From positions 1-19,902 of the forward strand of contig JBAYUG010000065.1 in the NCBI GenBank assembly GCA_041675325.1: 19,902 bases of DNA, read 5' to 3'. The position numbers and the translations under genes are program-made. Positions 1 to 7,119 of this stretch are shown here, piece after piece. The DNA comes from CAIKZJ01 sp041675325 (GTDB lineage Bacteria > Bacteroidota > Ignavibacteria > Tepidaquicellales > Tepidaquicellaceae). Each line of letters opens with the position of its first letter. Positions within the stretch are counted from its first letter, which is position 1. A model generated the notes under the pieces. That model ran no database searches. It was given only the letters and a program-made list of their open reading frames with translations, and was not told where the DNA came from.

Positions 1-122
1 CAGGAAATTATCAAGTGGAGTTCGATAGCCGCGATTATAACAATTTATCCTCAGGCATGTATTTCTACCGTATTAGCGCCGGTGATTTCTCCGACCTTAA
101 ACGCATGATGCTTATTAAGTAA
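1..122 (+). CDS. C-terminal fragment of a T9SS-sorted secreted protein (5' end outside window)
   Basis: The frame starting at base 3 is open from the window edge to a TAA at 120-122 and gives 39 residues. They read like the last half of a type IX secretion C-terminal sorting domain: G-N-Y-Q-V-E-F-D, then L-S-S-G-M-Y-F-Y-R-I, ending K-R-M-M-L-I-K. The same pattern closes the two complete T9SS cargo proteins at 16718-17134 and 17309-19702. In this family the domain directs export across the outer membrane and is removed or anchored at the cell surface. The catalytic or binding part of the protein lies upstream of the window, so its function cannot be told. Confidence 0.85.
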   Translation, partial: GNYQVEFDSRDYNNLSSGMYFYRISAGDFSDLKRMMLIK

Positions 123-154
123 TTTCTAAATACGACTATTATTATAAACATAAA

Positions 155-182
155 AAAAGGCGGTCGTTCCTGACCGCCTTTT
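155..182. terminator. Bidirectional intrinsic terminator
   Basis: An 11-bp perfect stem (155-165 with 172-182, core GGCGGTC/GACCGCC) encloses a 6-nt loop. It is flanked by an A-run on the left and T-rich sequence on the right. It lies between the convergent ends of the T9SS fragment (plus strand, stop at 122) and the SIMPL gene (minus strand, stop at 266), so it can serve both. Confidence 0.85.
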
Positions 183-265
183 ATAATTTATAAAAAGTGT
201 AACGCAAGTCTACGATCCCGGCTCGTCCGGACACCTAGCTCGCGTATATTACATAAATCTTTAAA

Positions 266-1024
266 TTAATCCAGCGAAAAACTTACATTTACTACCGCTG
301 TTATAGTCTTCTCCAGAGACGACACATCGTTCACTCCGTAGTCTGATACCTCTGTGGAGTTCTTTGCATTAATCTGAATAACGCCCGTCTTCGATGAACG
401 TACATCACCCACGCTGTTTCCCGTTGCCTTAGCAATCTGCTCTGCCCTCGTCTTTGCGTCCTGTGCCGCGAGTCCAATCATCTCAATTTTTAAATCACTT
501 AGCTTTGTGTAAAGAAATCTTGGCGACTCGGAGTTAATCGCAATCCCTTGGTTGATGAGTTCTGTTACTGTTCTTGAAAGCTTATCTATCTTCTCGACAT
601 CCGGTGATTCTACCGATACACCCTGCGTCAGCCTGTAACCAATAACCTTCCCCGTATTGTAACTCTCAGGCATGTACATATCAGTCTTGCCTTTTTGCTC
701 ATAAAGTGTCATCGTGTTGATTGACGAAAACACTATCTTGTCCTCAGTGAACCCAAATGATACAAGATAATTCTTAACTTTATCGTTCGTCTCCTTTAGT
801 TTCGCGTATGCATCTGTCATCGACGCTGATTCATTTGAAAACGAACCGTCCCATATCCCGAGGTCAGACTTAATCTCTTTCGAAGCCGAACCCGTTACTG
901 CAATTGTCACGTTGCTGCTCGCAACCTTTCTCCAGGTCCCCGAAATTATAAAAGCAGCTATTATAAAACCAATCGCAAGTATTACCGCAAAAGATAAATA
1001 GTTGTTTCTGCTCTGGTTTTCCAT
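266..1024 (-). CDS. SIMPL (DUF541) domain envelope protein
   Basis: This 252-residue protein has a single hydrophobic segment at about residues 9-29 that acts as a signal anchor. A SIMPL/DUF541-type domain follows: V-T-G-S-A-S-K-E-I near residue 43, a central I-x-F-S-S-I-N-T stretch, repeated T-E-L-I-N-Q-G and K-I-E-M-I-G-L-A-A-Q-D-A-K-T-R-A-E segments, and a closing V-N-V-S-F-S-L-D strand. It resembles periplasmic or outer-membrane SIMPL proteins (BP26/YggE-like), whose biochemical role is poorly defined and often linked to oxidative stress. The ATG at 1022-1024 gives the complete anchor. The gene is alone on its strand and diverges from the universal stress gene at 1197. By eye its codons are richer in G+C than those of the lysine operon. 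Confidence 0.85.
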   Translation of the reverse strand: MENQSRNNYLSFAVILAIGFIIAAFIISGTWRKVASSNVTIAVTGSASKEIKSDLGIWDGSFSNESASMTDAYAKLKETNDKVKNYLVSFGFTEDKIVFSSINTMTLYEQKGKTDMYMPESYNTGKVIGYRLTQGVSVESPDVEKIDKLSRTVTELINQGIAINSESPRFLYTKLSDLKIEMIGLAAQDAKTRAEQIAKATGNSVGDVRSSKTGVIQINAKNSTEVSDYGVNDVSSLEKTITAVVNVSFSLD

Positions 1025-1196
1025 AATTCTAATAAGTTTAGTTTTTATTCTATACTCTAAAAATAAACAATTGTTTCTGTAATATCAAACAATTTTAAAA
1101 TCACAGCCTTTGAAAAACTCATAAAACAAATCTGCAAAAATTTAGACTAATATTTTAAAACTAATTCAATTAATTTTGATAAATAAGTAAATTGCT
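1025..1196. promoter_or_regulatory. Divergent intergenic region between SIMPL and universal stress genes
   Basis: These 172 very AT-rich bases separate two divergent start codons, so promoters for both genes must lie here or overlap the genes. I see no convincing -35/-10 pair, operator palindrome or strong Shine-Dalgarno. The call rests on gene orientation only. Confidence 0.45.
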
Positions 1197-2036
1197 ATGA
1201 ATATTCTAATACCAGTAGATTTCTCGTCTGATTATAATTCTGCCGTATCCTATGCATCATCACTTCCCGGGATAAGTACAGATAAGATATATCTGTTTCA
1301 TGTCGCAATGATGCCGGATTTTTATGTTTCGGAACTTGAAGATTACGGGAAATATGAATCTGAATTAAAAAGCATCATAAAAAAGATACATGATTCATCC
1401 CTTTCAAAGTTGCGTGAAATAAAGGCAAAGCATTTTGATAAAAGTTCAAAAGTGATTTGCAAAGTTATAATATCAAAAAATGTTTACAAAGAGATTATCC
1501 ATTATTCCGAAACGCTTAAATGTGATTTAATTATTATTAATGAAAGTGATACCAGTAGAAAAATTAAGATTGGCTCTAATACTGAACGTGTTGTAAGACT
1601 CTCAAACGTCCCGGTTATGGTTATGAAAAATCTCTCAAAATCCTCTGTTAAAAAAGTAGTATTTGCTTCAGATTTCCGAAGCGAATCTGTTCCTGTTTTT
1701 AGTAAACTATTAAATTGTTTTCAAACAGAGTACATTTCATTCCGTCTGCTTTACATAAACACAAAATCAGATTTTGAGGAGTATGATGTTGTGAAGGATC
1801 GAATGGAAAAATTCAAAAAGAACTTTGCGGGTGATTTCAGTATAGTAATAAGAGCGGGGAAAAGTGTTGAAACCTCAATTGTAAAGTACGCAAACAGCAT
1901 CAATGCTGACATAATAGCAATGGGAATAAAAAACAAGAAAGGTTTTTCCCTTTATTTCACAGGCAGGATTACAGAGGCTGTAATTAGTCTTTCCGAATTA
2001 CCTGTACTTGTTACGAATGATACTTCATTACTATAA
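1197..2036 (+). CDS. Universal stress protein, tandem UspA domains
   Basis: The 279-residue product holds two Usp (Rossmann-like) domains: residues 1 to about 143, starting M-N-I-L-I-P-V-D-F-S and ending V-P-V-M-V-M, and about 152 to 276, starting K-K-V-V-F-A-S-D-F and ending L-P-V-L-V-T. The start of each domain matches the usual I-L-V-P-x-D-x-S strand. The nucleotide-binding loop G-x2-G-x9-G-[ST] is incomplete: domain 1 keeps G-S-N-T-E-R-V-V and domain 2 has F-T-G-R-I-T-E-A-V, but the leading G-x2-G is not evident in either. ATP binding is therefore uncertain. Tandem Usp proteins of about 280 residues are common in Bacteroidota. They are cytoplasmic and generally linked to starvation, redox or envelope stress. 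It is a single gene with no close downstream partner. Confidence 0.9.
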   Translation: MNILIPVDFSSDYNSAVSYASSLPGISTDKIYLFHVAMMPDFYVSELEDYGKYESELKSIIKKIHDSSLSKLREIKAKHFDKSSKVICKVIISKNVYKEIIHYSETLKCDLIIINESDTSRKIKIGSNTERVVRLSNVPVMVMKNLSKSSVKKVVFASDFRSESVPVFSKLLNCFQTEYISFRLLYINTKSDFEEYDVVKDRMEKFKKNFAGDFSIVIRAGKSVETSIVKYANSINADIIAMGIKNKKGFSLYFTGRITEAVISLSELPVLVTNDTSLL

Positions 2037-2127
2037 CTTCAGCAATATATATTTCCGGAAGGTATTATTCCCGTGTAATTTGTGTCTTCGCATATAAAAG
2101 CTTCTGGCATTCACTTAAGATCAGAAA

Positions 2128-2195
2128 ATCAGCGATAATCCGCTTTCATCAACAAAAATCCGTGTTCTATTTTTAAACTCTGTGTGCTCTGTGCT
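2128..2195 (+). repeat. Composite short-period intergenic repeat, copy 1
   Basis: Four units of exactly 10 bp start at 2128, 2138, 2148 and 2158: ATCAGCGATA, ATCCGCTTTC, ATCAACAAAA, ATCCGTGTTC. After a 10-base AT spacer come two 9-bp units, CTCTGTGTG at 2178 and CTCTGTGCT at 2187. Copy 2, about 160 bp downstream, has the same two blocks in the same order. It is non-coding as far as can be seen. Confidence 0.7.
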
Positions 2196-2291
2196 ACTAC
2201 CCGTAAAAATGTTGTAATAAAAACAAACTATTTACAAAATAAAACAATCTGATTCTCAGAATTTTTCCCGCGAGCAATAAATCTATTTTAT

Positions 2292-2379
2292 ATCCGTGTG
2301 TATCAGTTTAATCCGCGAAAATCAGCGTTCTATTGCTTTTCTCTGTGCCCTCCGTGACTTCTCCGTGGTCTCAGTGAAC
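2292..2379 (+). repeat. Composite short-period intergenic repeat, copy 2
   Basis: The first block has ATCCGTGTGT at 2292, ATCAGTTTA at 2302 (9 bp), ATCCGCGAAA at 2311 and ATCAGCGTTC at 2321. The second block has CTCTGTGCC at 2341, CTCCGTGACTT at 2350 (11 bp), CTCCGTGGT at 2361 and CTCAGTGAAC at 2370. The ATCMGYG-like block followed by the CTCYGTG-like block repeats the architecture of copy 1, so these are two diverged members of one dispersed intergenic element. Confidence 0.7.
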
Positions 2380-2564
2380 CAATTCCTATAAAATTATTTC
2401 TTTGTTTGTAGCTCTTGCTATGCCATGTTCTATTATCTTTCTTTATTTTAATTATTTTGTACACATGTAATTTATCGAAATTTCTCGGAAAATATTTCAT
2501 TGAAACTTATTTAGTTTTTAATTAATTTTGTTCATCTATCTCGTTCTTTTTCATAACTTAAAAT

Positions 2565-2569
2565 GGAGG
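2565..2569 (+). promoter_or_regulatory. Shine-Dalgarno site fixing the amt start
   Basis: GGAGG ends 6 nt before the ATG at 2576. It is among the few strong ribosome binding sites in the window. It favours the ATG at 2576 over the in-frame TTG at 2528, which would add 16 residues with no counterpart in the family. Confidence 0.8.
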
Positions 2570-2575
2570 TATTTT

Positions 2576-3853
2576 ATGCCCACATGGGATACCGGTAATA
2601 CCGGTTTCATGCTGCTGGCAACGAGTCTTGTTATGCTTATGACTCCGGGTTTAGCTTTTTTTTACGGCGGTCTTGTCGGAAGAAAAAACGTTCTTGCCAT
2701 TATGATACAGAGCTTTGTATCTATGGGTTGGACAACAGTAATTTGGTTTTTATGTGGTTTTTCAATGTGCTTCAGTGGTAATTGTGTCGATGGTACTGAT
2801 TTACTTGGTGGTATCGTAGGCAACTTCAATTGGGTTTTTTTTAGTGGTATTGATATGTCAACACCTTCTGCAGTATCGACCGCAGCAGGCAATATCGCAA
2901 TCTTCGGTAATGCGGGAATACCAATGTTTGTATTCATCGCTTATCAGATGATGTTCGCAATCATCACACCTGCTCTTATCACAGGCGCATTCGCAAACCG
3001 TGTAAAGTTTTCCGCTTATTTAATTTTCCTCACACTCTGGCTCGTTTTAGTTTATTTCCCGTTTGTCCATATGATATGGGGCGGGGGAATTCTCTGGGAA
3101 TGGGGTGTCAAGGACTTTGCAGGCGGTATTGCAGTTCATAACATTGCAGGTATGGCTGCTCTTGCATCTGTGCTTTATGTTGGTAAACGAAAAGTAATTG
3201 ATCAGGGTCTTCACAGCATTCCACTAATTGCTCTCGGAACAGGACTTCTCTGGTTCGGTTGGTATGGATTTAATGCCGGAAGCGAATTCGCTGTTGATAG
3301 CATAACTGCAATCGCGTTCTTAAACACTGACGTTGCTGCATCTTTTGCCGCAATTGTATGGATTCTTCTTGCATGGTGGATTGAAAAGAAGCCTAAGTTC
3401 GTCGGGCTTTTGACAGGTGCCGTAGCCGGACTTGCTACAATAACACCGGCTGCTGGTTACGTAACTACTTCATCTGCCGTGATTATAGGTATTCTGGCCG
3501 GTATAGTTTGTTATTTTGCTGTTGCTTTGAAGAATAAACTCGGAGTTGATGATGCTCTTGATGTATGGGGGGTTCATGGTGTAGGAGGAATGCTTGGCAT
3601 AATATTGCTTGGTTTTCTTGGTACTTTAGCTGTTAATCCCAATGGTGCTAACGGTCTGTTCTTCGGCGATTCAAGCTTTTTATTTAAACAGATTGTAGCC
3701 GTTGTTGTTAGTTCTATATATGCTTTTGGTTTCACATGGGTAATGTTATGGGCAATTAATAAAATCACGCCTGTTACTCTTTCAAAGCAGGAAGAAGCAA
3801 TAGGTCTTGATGAAATTCTGCACGGTGAAAGTGCATATACAGATGCAATATAA
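2576..3853 (+). CDS. amt: Ammonium transporter (Amt family)
   Basis: This 425-residue inner-membrane channel conducts NH4+/NH3. The N-terminus carries the family signature N-T-G-F-M-L-L-A-T-S-L-V-M, then M-T-P-G-L-A-F-F-Y-G-G-L-V, and F-P-F-V-H-M-I-W-G-G-G lies near residues 161-171. The two conserved pore histidines are visible as H188 in D-F-A-G-G-I-A-V-H and H334 in D-V-W-G-V-H-G-V-G-G. The C-terminal tail L-S-K-Q-E-E-A-I-G-L-D-E-I-L-H-G-E-S-A-Y matches the regulatory tail contacted by P-II proteins in other bacteria. About eleven hydrophobic segments fit the family. There is no cleavable signal peptide, unlike E. coli AmtB. No glnK/P-II gene sits next to it; a porin gene follows after a terminator. 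Confidence 0.97.
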   Translation: MPTWDTGNTGFMLLATSLVMLMTPGLAFFYGGLVGRKNVLAIMIQSFVSMGWTTVIWFLCGFSMCFSGNCVDGTDLLGGIVGNFNWVFFSGIDMSTPSAVSTAAGNIAIFGNAGIPMFVFIAYQMMFAIITPALITGAFANRVKFSAYLIFLTLWLVLVYFPFVHMIWGGGILWEWGVKDFAGGIAVHNIAGMAALASVLYVGKRKVIDQGLHSIPLIALGTGLLWFGWYGFNAGSEFAVDSITAIAFLNTDVAASFAAIVWILLAWWIEKKPKFVGLLTGAVAGLATITPAAGYVTTSSAVIIGILAGIVCYFAVALKNKLGVDDALDVWGVHGVGGMLGIILLGFLGTLAVNPNGANGLFFGDSSFLFKQIVAVVVSSIYAFGFTWVMLWAINKITPVTLSKQEEAIGLDEILHGESAYTDAI

Positions 3854-3864
3854 TATTTTAATTT

Positions 3865-3898
3865 TTGCATGCTCCTATAAAAGGGGCATGCAATTTTT
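3865..3898 (+). terminator. Intrinsic terminator after amt
   Basis: An 11-bp stem (3865-3875 with 3883-3893, one T-G wobble, core TGCATGC/GCATGCA) surrounds a 7-nt loop and is followed by TTTTT. It begins 12 bases after the amt stop. The T-run to the left means it could also work in reverse, but no minus-strand gene ends here. Confidence 0.85.
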
Positions 3899-3925
3899 AT
3901 TTTAAATCAATAAAATATTTTGAAT

Positions 3926-5014
3926 ATGAAAAATATAAAATTATTTTTATCCGTTCTTGTTCTAATTAGTCTTTCCAATCTAAACGGATTCTCTCAGGAA
4001 AATGATATCTCGAAATATTTCAAGAATTTCAGTATTAATGCTTATATTGACACTTATTATTCAATTGATAATGATAAAAGTGCGGGAAGCGACCCAAGAA
4101 TGTTTGATTTGTTTTCTCCTTACAGGGATCAGATAAGTGTCAACATAGCCCAACTGTCCCTTAAATACAACGATGAGAAAATTCGGGGTACATTCACAAT
4201 GCACTTCGGTGATATTCCCGATGTCAACTGGACACCTGTTACGAGAGCAAAATATGTTCAGGAAGCCAATATCGGATTTTCCCCGGTTAAAAATCTTTGG
4301 ATTGACGGAGGATATTTTCTGACTCACATCGGTGCTGAAAGCTTCCCCAGATATAATTTCTTTAGTTCGTTTTCTCTACCCGCAGATTATGAGCCCTTTC
4401 TCCAGAGCGGTTTGAGAATCGGCTATGATTTCTCGGAAAAATTCAGTGCCTCACTGTATGCTCTTAATGGATTCAATATGTTTGAAGATAACAATAAGAA
4501 TAAATCCGCAGGTATGCAGCTTAACTACAAACCATTACCGGAATTAAATATTGTTTACAATAATATCATAGGTAATGAACAGCCAACAGGAATACAAGGA
4601 AAGACCCGTATGCTGAACAACCTTATTTTTAATGTTTATCCTCATGAAAAAATTGATATCGTTGCGGCTGCAGATTTTGGTTTGCAGGAAAAATCCAGCA
4701 TGTCCGATTCTACCAAAACAGCATATTATTGCGGTGCAAGTGTTGCAGGAAGATACAGATTTTCGCCTAATTACAGCGCCTCAATTAGAGGTGATTTTTT
4801 CCAGGATCTTGAAGGTGTTGTTTCCTTACCTCTTAATAACGGAAGAGGTGTTAAAGCTAACTCCCTTTCTCTTGGATTTGAGTATAAACCCGTTGAAAAA
4901 GCTTATGTTAGATTTGAATACAGGTATATTATGATGGATGGAGAACAAACAATTTTTGAGGATAATTCTAATACCAGAAGTGAAGCAACCATAACTTTCG
5001 GTTTCGACTATTAA
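3926..5014 (+). CDS. Outer-membrane beta-barrel porin, OmpL/BBP2-like
   Basis: The 362-residue product begins with a signal peptide (M-K-N-I-K, hydrophobic L-F-L-S-V-L-V-L-I-S-L, cleavage probably after G-F-S). The mature part is built of alternating amphipathic strands such as S-I-N-A-Y-I-D-T-Y-Y, A-Q-L-S-L-K-Y and A-Y-V-R-F-E-Y-R-Y-I, ending with an aromatic G-F-D-Y, as is usual for outer-membrane barrels. The layout (Y-I-D-T-Y-Y near the start, then W-I-D-G-G-Y-F-L-T-H-I-G-A-E) resembles putative OmpL-like porins of the BBP2 family common in Bacteroidota. The substrate is unknown. Position behind amt suggests, without proving, a role in uptake of small nitrogen compounds. I chose the ATG at 3926 over the in-frame TTG at 3920. 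Confidence 0.82.
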   Translation: MKNIKLFLSVLVLISLSNLNGFSQENDISKYFKNFSINAYIDTYYSIDNDKSAGSDPRMFDLFSPYRDQISVNIAQLSLKYNDEKIRGTFTMHFGDIPDVNWTPVTRAKYVQEANIGFSPVKNLWIDGGYFLTHIGAESFPRYNFFSSFSLPADYEPFLQSGLRIGYDFSEKFSASLYALNGFNMFEDNNKNKSAGMQLNYKPLPELNIVYNNIIGNEQPTGIQGKTRMLNNLIFNVYPHEKIDIVAAADFGLQEKSSMSDSTKTAYYCGASVAGRYRFSPNYSASIRGDFFQDLEGVVSLPLNNGRGVKANSLSLGFEYKPVEKAYVRFEYRYIMMDGEQTIFEDNSNTRSEATITFGFDY

Positions 5015-5033
5015 TAGAATTTACATCCAACTT

Positions 5034-5063
5034 AAAAAGTCCTGTTTCTAAACAGGGCTTTTT
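5034..5063. terminator. Bidirectional intrinsic terminator between porin and lysA
   Basis: A 12-bp stem (5034-5045 with 5052-5063, one T-G wobble, core TCCTGT/ACAGGG) has a 6-nt loop, a 5' A-run and a 3' T-run. It lies between the porin stop at 5014 and the lysA-like stop at 5074, which face each other, so it probably ends both transcripts. Confidence 0.85.
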
Positions 5064-5073
5064 TATTTGTTGT

Positions 5074-6291
5074 TTAATCTAAAAACTTTTCTACAGCAGG
5101 AGAATGCGAGAGAAAATTGGGCATTGATTCCGTATAACCGTATGCACCTGCATTAAGAACAGCGAGTATATCTCCTGGTCTTGATTCTGCTAACTCAATA
5201 TTCTCACCGAAAGTATCAAGTGATGTACATAAAGGTCCTGCTATCATATAATTGTTTTTAACATTTCTCTTTTCATAGAATGCAGTCAGGTTAAAAATTG
5301 GATGTGTTGTGCCAATTAGTGCAGGTCTTATTAAGTGGTGAATACCGCCGTCAATCAATAATATATCCTTGCCGCGTGAGGATTTTGTATAAAGTATTTT
5401 TGTAAGGTATATTCCTGATTTCCCGCTAAGGTATCTTCCCGGTTCATAAATTAGTTTCACTCCGTCAAGCAAACTCCGGTAATCAGACCGGTTAATTAAT
5501 TCCGACAGTGATTCTCCGAGTTCTGTTATATCAATATCGGTTTCAACAGCATCGTAAGGAATTCCAAATCCTCCTCCAAGGTCTATATGTCTGAGATTGA
5601 AGCTATATTCTCTGCTTAACGATAGTGCTGTATCTATTACATTCTTTGTATTTGAATAAACATTTCTCCAGTCAAGAATTTGTGATGAATTAAAAATATG
5701 TATGCCGTTTAATGAAACATTCTTTAAGTTTTTAATTACAATCATAAATTCATCTATCTGTTCAATATCAATCCCAAACTTACTGATTCCCGTACCGCCA
5801 ATTATCCTTGTTGTTTCCCCGGCTTCGTAAATAGGATTTATTCTTACAAGTATGTCCTGAATTTTCCCTAAATCCCTTGCAATTTTATTAACAGCTTTTA
5901 ATTCCTGAACAGATTCAACATTAATTGACATTAAGTTATTTTTGATTGCAAACTCTATCTCATCAGGTCTTTTAGAAGGTCCGGTAAACATTATTTTGTT
6001 CGGATTGAAACCTGCATTCAATGCTGATACAATTTCTCCTTTTGATGCAGTATCACACCCGATACCAAGTGAATTTATGTGCTTTAAAATTTCATGATTA
6101 GGATTACTTTTCTGAGCGTAAAATATCTCATAGTTTGAATCAAAATTATTTCTTAAATTCAAATAAGATTGGCTAATGATTTTCCGTGAATAAATATATT
6201 GAGGAAATTCATATTTTAAAACAACATCTTTGAGTTCATCAGGAGAAATGTATTCGAAAAACCCAAACTCATGTAATTCGCTTGTAGTCAT
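5074..6291 (-). CDS. lysA: PLP-dependent (fold type III) decarboxylase, probable diaminopimelate decarboxylase
   Basis: This 405-residue protein should convert meso-diaminopimelate to lysine, the last step of the pathway encoded by the operon. Fold-type III features are clear: PLP lysine K61 in Y-A-Q-K-S-N-P-N, G-C-D-T-A-S-K-G-E at 78-86, glycine loop G-G-G-F-G at 239-243, E-P-G-R-Y at 283-287, and the cross-dimer cysteine C355 in G-P-L-C-T-S-L-D. Several motifs depart from textbook LysA: H-I-F-N-S-S-Q at 198-204 instead of H-x-H-I-G-S-Q, C-T-S-L-D instead of C-E-S-x-D, and G-A-Y-G-Y-T-E-S-M-P-N-F-L-S-H near 382-396 instead of G-A-Y-x-x-x-M-x-S-x-Y-N. These are closer, from memory, to the BtrK and exosortase-associated branch. 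The operon argues for lysA; the motifs leave the exact substrate open. The ATG directly abuts the dapD stop. Confidence 0.75.
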   Translation of the reverse strand: MTTSELHEFGFFEYISPDELKDVVLKYEFPQYIYSRKIISQSYLNLRNNFDSNYEIFYAQKSNPNHEILKHINSLGIGCDTASKGEIVSALNAGFNPNKIMFTGPSKRPDEIEFAIKNNLMSINVESVQELKAVNKIARDLGKIQDILVRINPIYEAGETTRIIGGTGISKFGIDIEQIDEFMIVIKNLKNVSLNGIHIFNSSQILDWRNVYSNTKNVIDTALSLSREYSFNLRHIDLGGGFGIPYDAVETDIDITELGESLSELINRSDYRSLLDGVKLIYEPGRYLSGKSGIYLTKILYTKSSRGKDILLIDGGIHHLIRPALIGTTHPIFNLTAFYEKRNVKNNYMIAGPLCTSLDTFGENIELAESRPGDILAVLNAGAYGYTESMPNFLSHSPAVEKFLD

Positions 6292-7119
6292 TTACCTTAA
6301 TAAATCTTCAAGCGTTATTGAATTTCCGGTCTTATCATCACGGTATTTAATTATAACTGGACAATAAACATGAATTCCTGCATCTTTTCCAAATCCACTG
6401 CTGATAGGCCTGGTTCCGGAAACGACAACTGCGTTTTCTGGTATGACAAGCGATTTACCGGTTTCTTTCTTGATAAAGTTTCCTTTAATATTATCATAAA
6501 CAGGCGTTGATGCATTTAGTATAACACCAGTCCCTATTACTGCATTCTGCTTGACAATTGCCCCCTCGTATATTCCGCAGTTACCTCCGATAAATACATT
6601 ATCTTCTATGATTACTGGCATAGCACCAACCGGTTCCAGAACTCCCCCGATTTGTGAAGCCGCAGATAGATGAACATTCTTACCGATTTGAGCACATGAA
6701 CCAACTAATGCATGCGAATCTATCAAACACCCTTCATCAACATAAGCACCAATGTTAATGTATGAAGGCGGCATTATGATGGTCCCTTTTGCAACATAAG
6801 AACCTCCTCTTATTGAAGAGCCTCCCGGAACGAGTCTTATATGATTCATTAAGGAAATATTCTGTACCGGTAAAGTACTCTTATCAAAGTAGCTCCATGG
6901 AGTTGATTCAACCGTTTCAAGCACTCCGATTCTAAAACCAAAAAGTATTGCTTGTTTGACCCAGTTGTTTACAACCCAATCACCGCTAATTTTTTCAGCA
7001 GTTCTTATTTTTCCCGACTCAAGTGCCGCTCTAACTTCAGAGAAGAATGTTAAGAACTCTTCATAGCTTAGGTTTTCTTTTGATGATATACTCTCAAATT
7101 TATTTTTTAATTCCTGCAT
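6292..7119 (-). CDS. dapD: Tetrahydrodipicolinate N-succinyltransferase
   Basis: The 275-residue length is almost exactly that of E. coli DapD (274). It transfers succinyl from succinyl-CoA to tetrahydrodipicolinate in the cytoplasm, which commits the pathway to the succinylase branch. An alpha-helical N-terminal domain occupies about residues 1-100. A left-handed beta-helix of hexapeptide repeats follows, with the diagnostic run V-G-S-C-A-Q-I-G-K-N-V-H-L-S, then I-G-G-V-L-E-P and I-I-E-D-N-V-F-I-G. Y-V-D-E-G-C-L-I-D-S-H supplies the conserved acidic residue. It overlaps the dapA 3' end by 13 nt and its stop is followed at once by the decarboxylase ATG, so translation is probably coupled. Confidence 0.95.
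   Translation of the reverse strand: MQELKNKFESISSKENLSYEEFLTFFSEVRAALESGKIRTAEKISGDWVVNNWVKQAILFGFRIGVLETVESTPWSYFDKSTLPVQNISLMNHIRLVPGGSSIRGGSYVAKGTIIMPPSYINIGAYVDEGCLIDSHALVGSCAQIGKNVHLSAASQIGGVLEPVGAMPVIIEDNVFIGGNCGIYEGAIVKQNAVIGTGVILNASTPVYDNIKGNFIKKETGKSLVIPENAVVVSGTRPISSGFGKDAGIHVYCPVIIKYRDDKTGNSITLEDLLR

Larger units (their letters stand above)
2037..2575. other. Gene-free intergenic region upstream of the ammonium transporter
   Basis: No convincing coding frame is visible in the 539 bases between the stress-protein stop and the transporter start. The region holds two copies of a composite short-period repeat (2128-2195 and 2292-2379, listed separately), followed by about 190 very AT-rich bases that presumably carry the transporter promoter. 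I found no sigma54-type GG-N10-GC element, which might have been expected for a nitrogen gene, and no hairpin with a T-tract after the stress gene. Confidence 0.5.

Noticed and set aside
1026..1040. Identical 15-base motif before two start codons (also at 7118-7132)
   Set aside because: ATTCTAATAAGTTTA occurs upstream of both the SIMPL and dapD starts, but one 15-base AT-rich match in 20 kb on two strands is within chance, and the dapD copy lies inside the dapA reading frame.
2101..2575. Sigma54 promoter for amt
   Set aside because: TGGCATTCACTT at 2105-2116 has a partial left half, but no GC-type right half follows at the required spacing.
2528..2575. Longer amt start at the TTG at 2528
   Set aside because: The strong GGAGG at 2565-2569 is placed for the ATG at 2576, and the extra residues do not resemble a signal peptide or family sequence.
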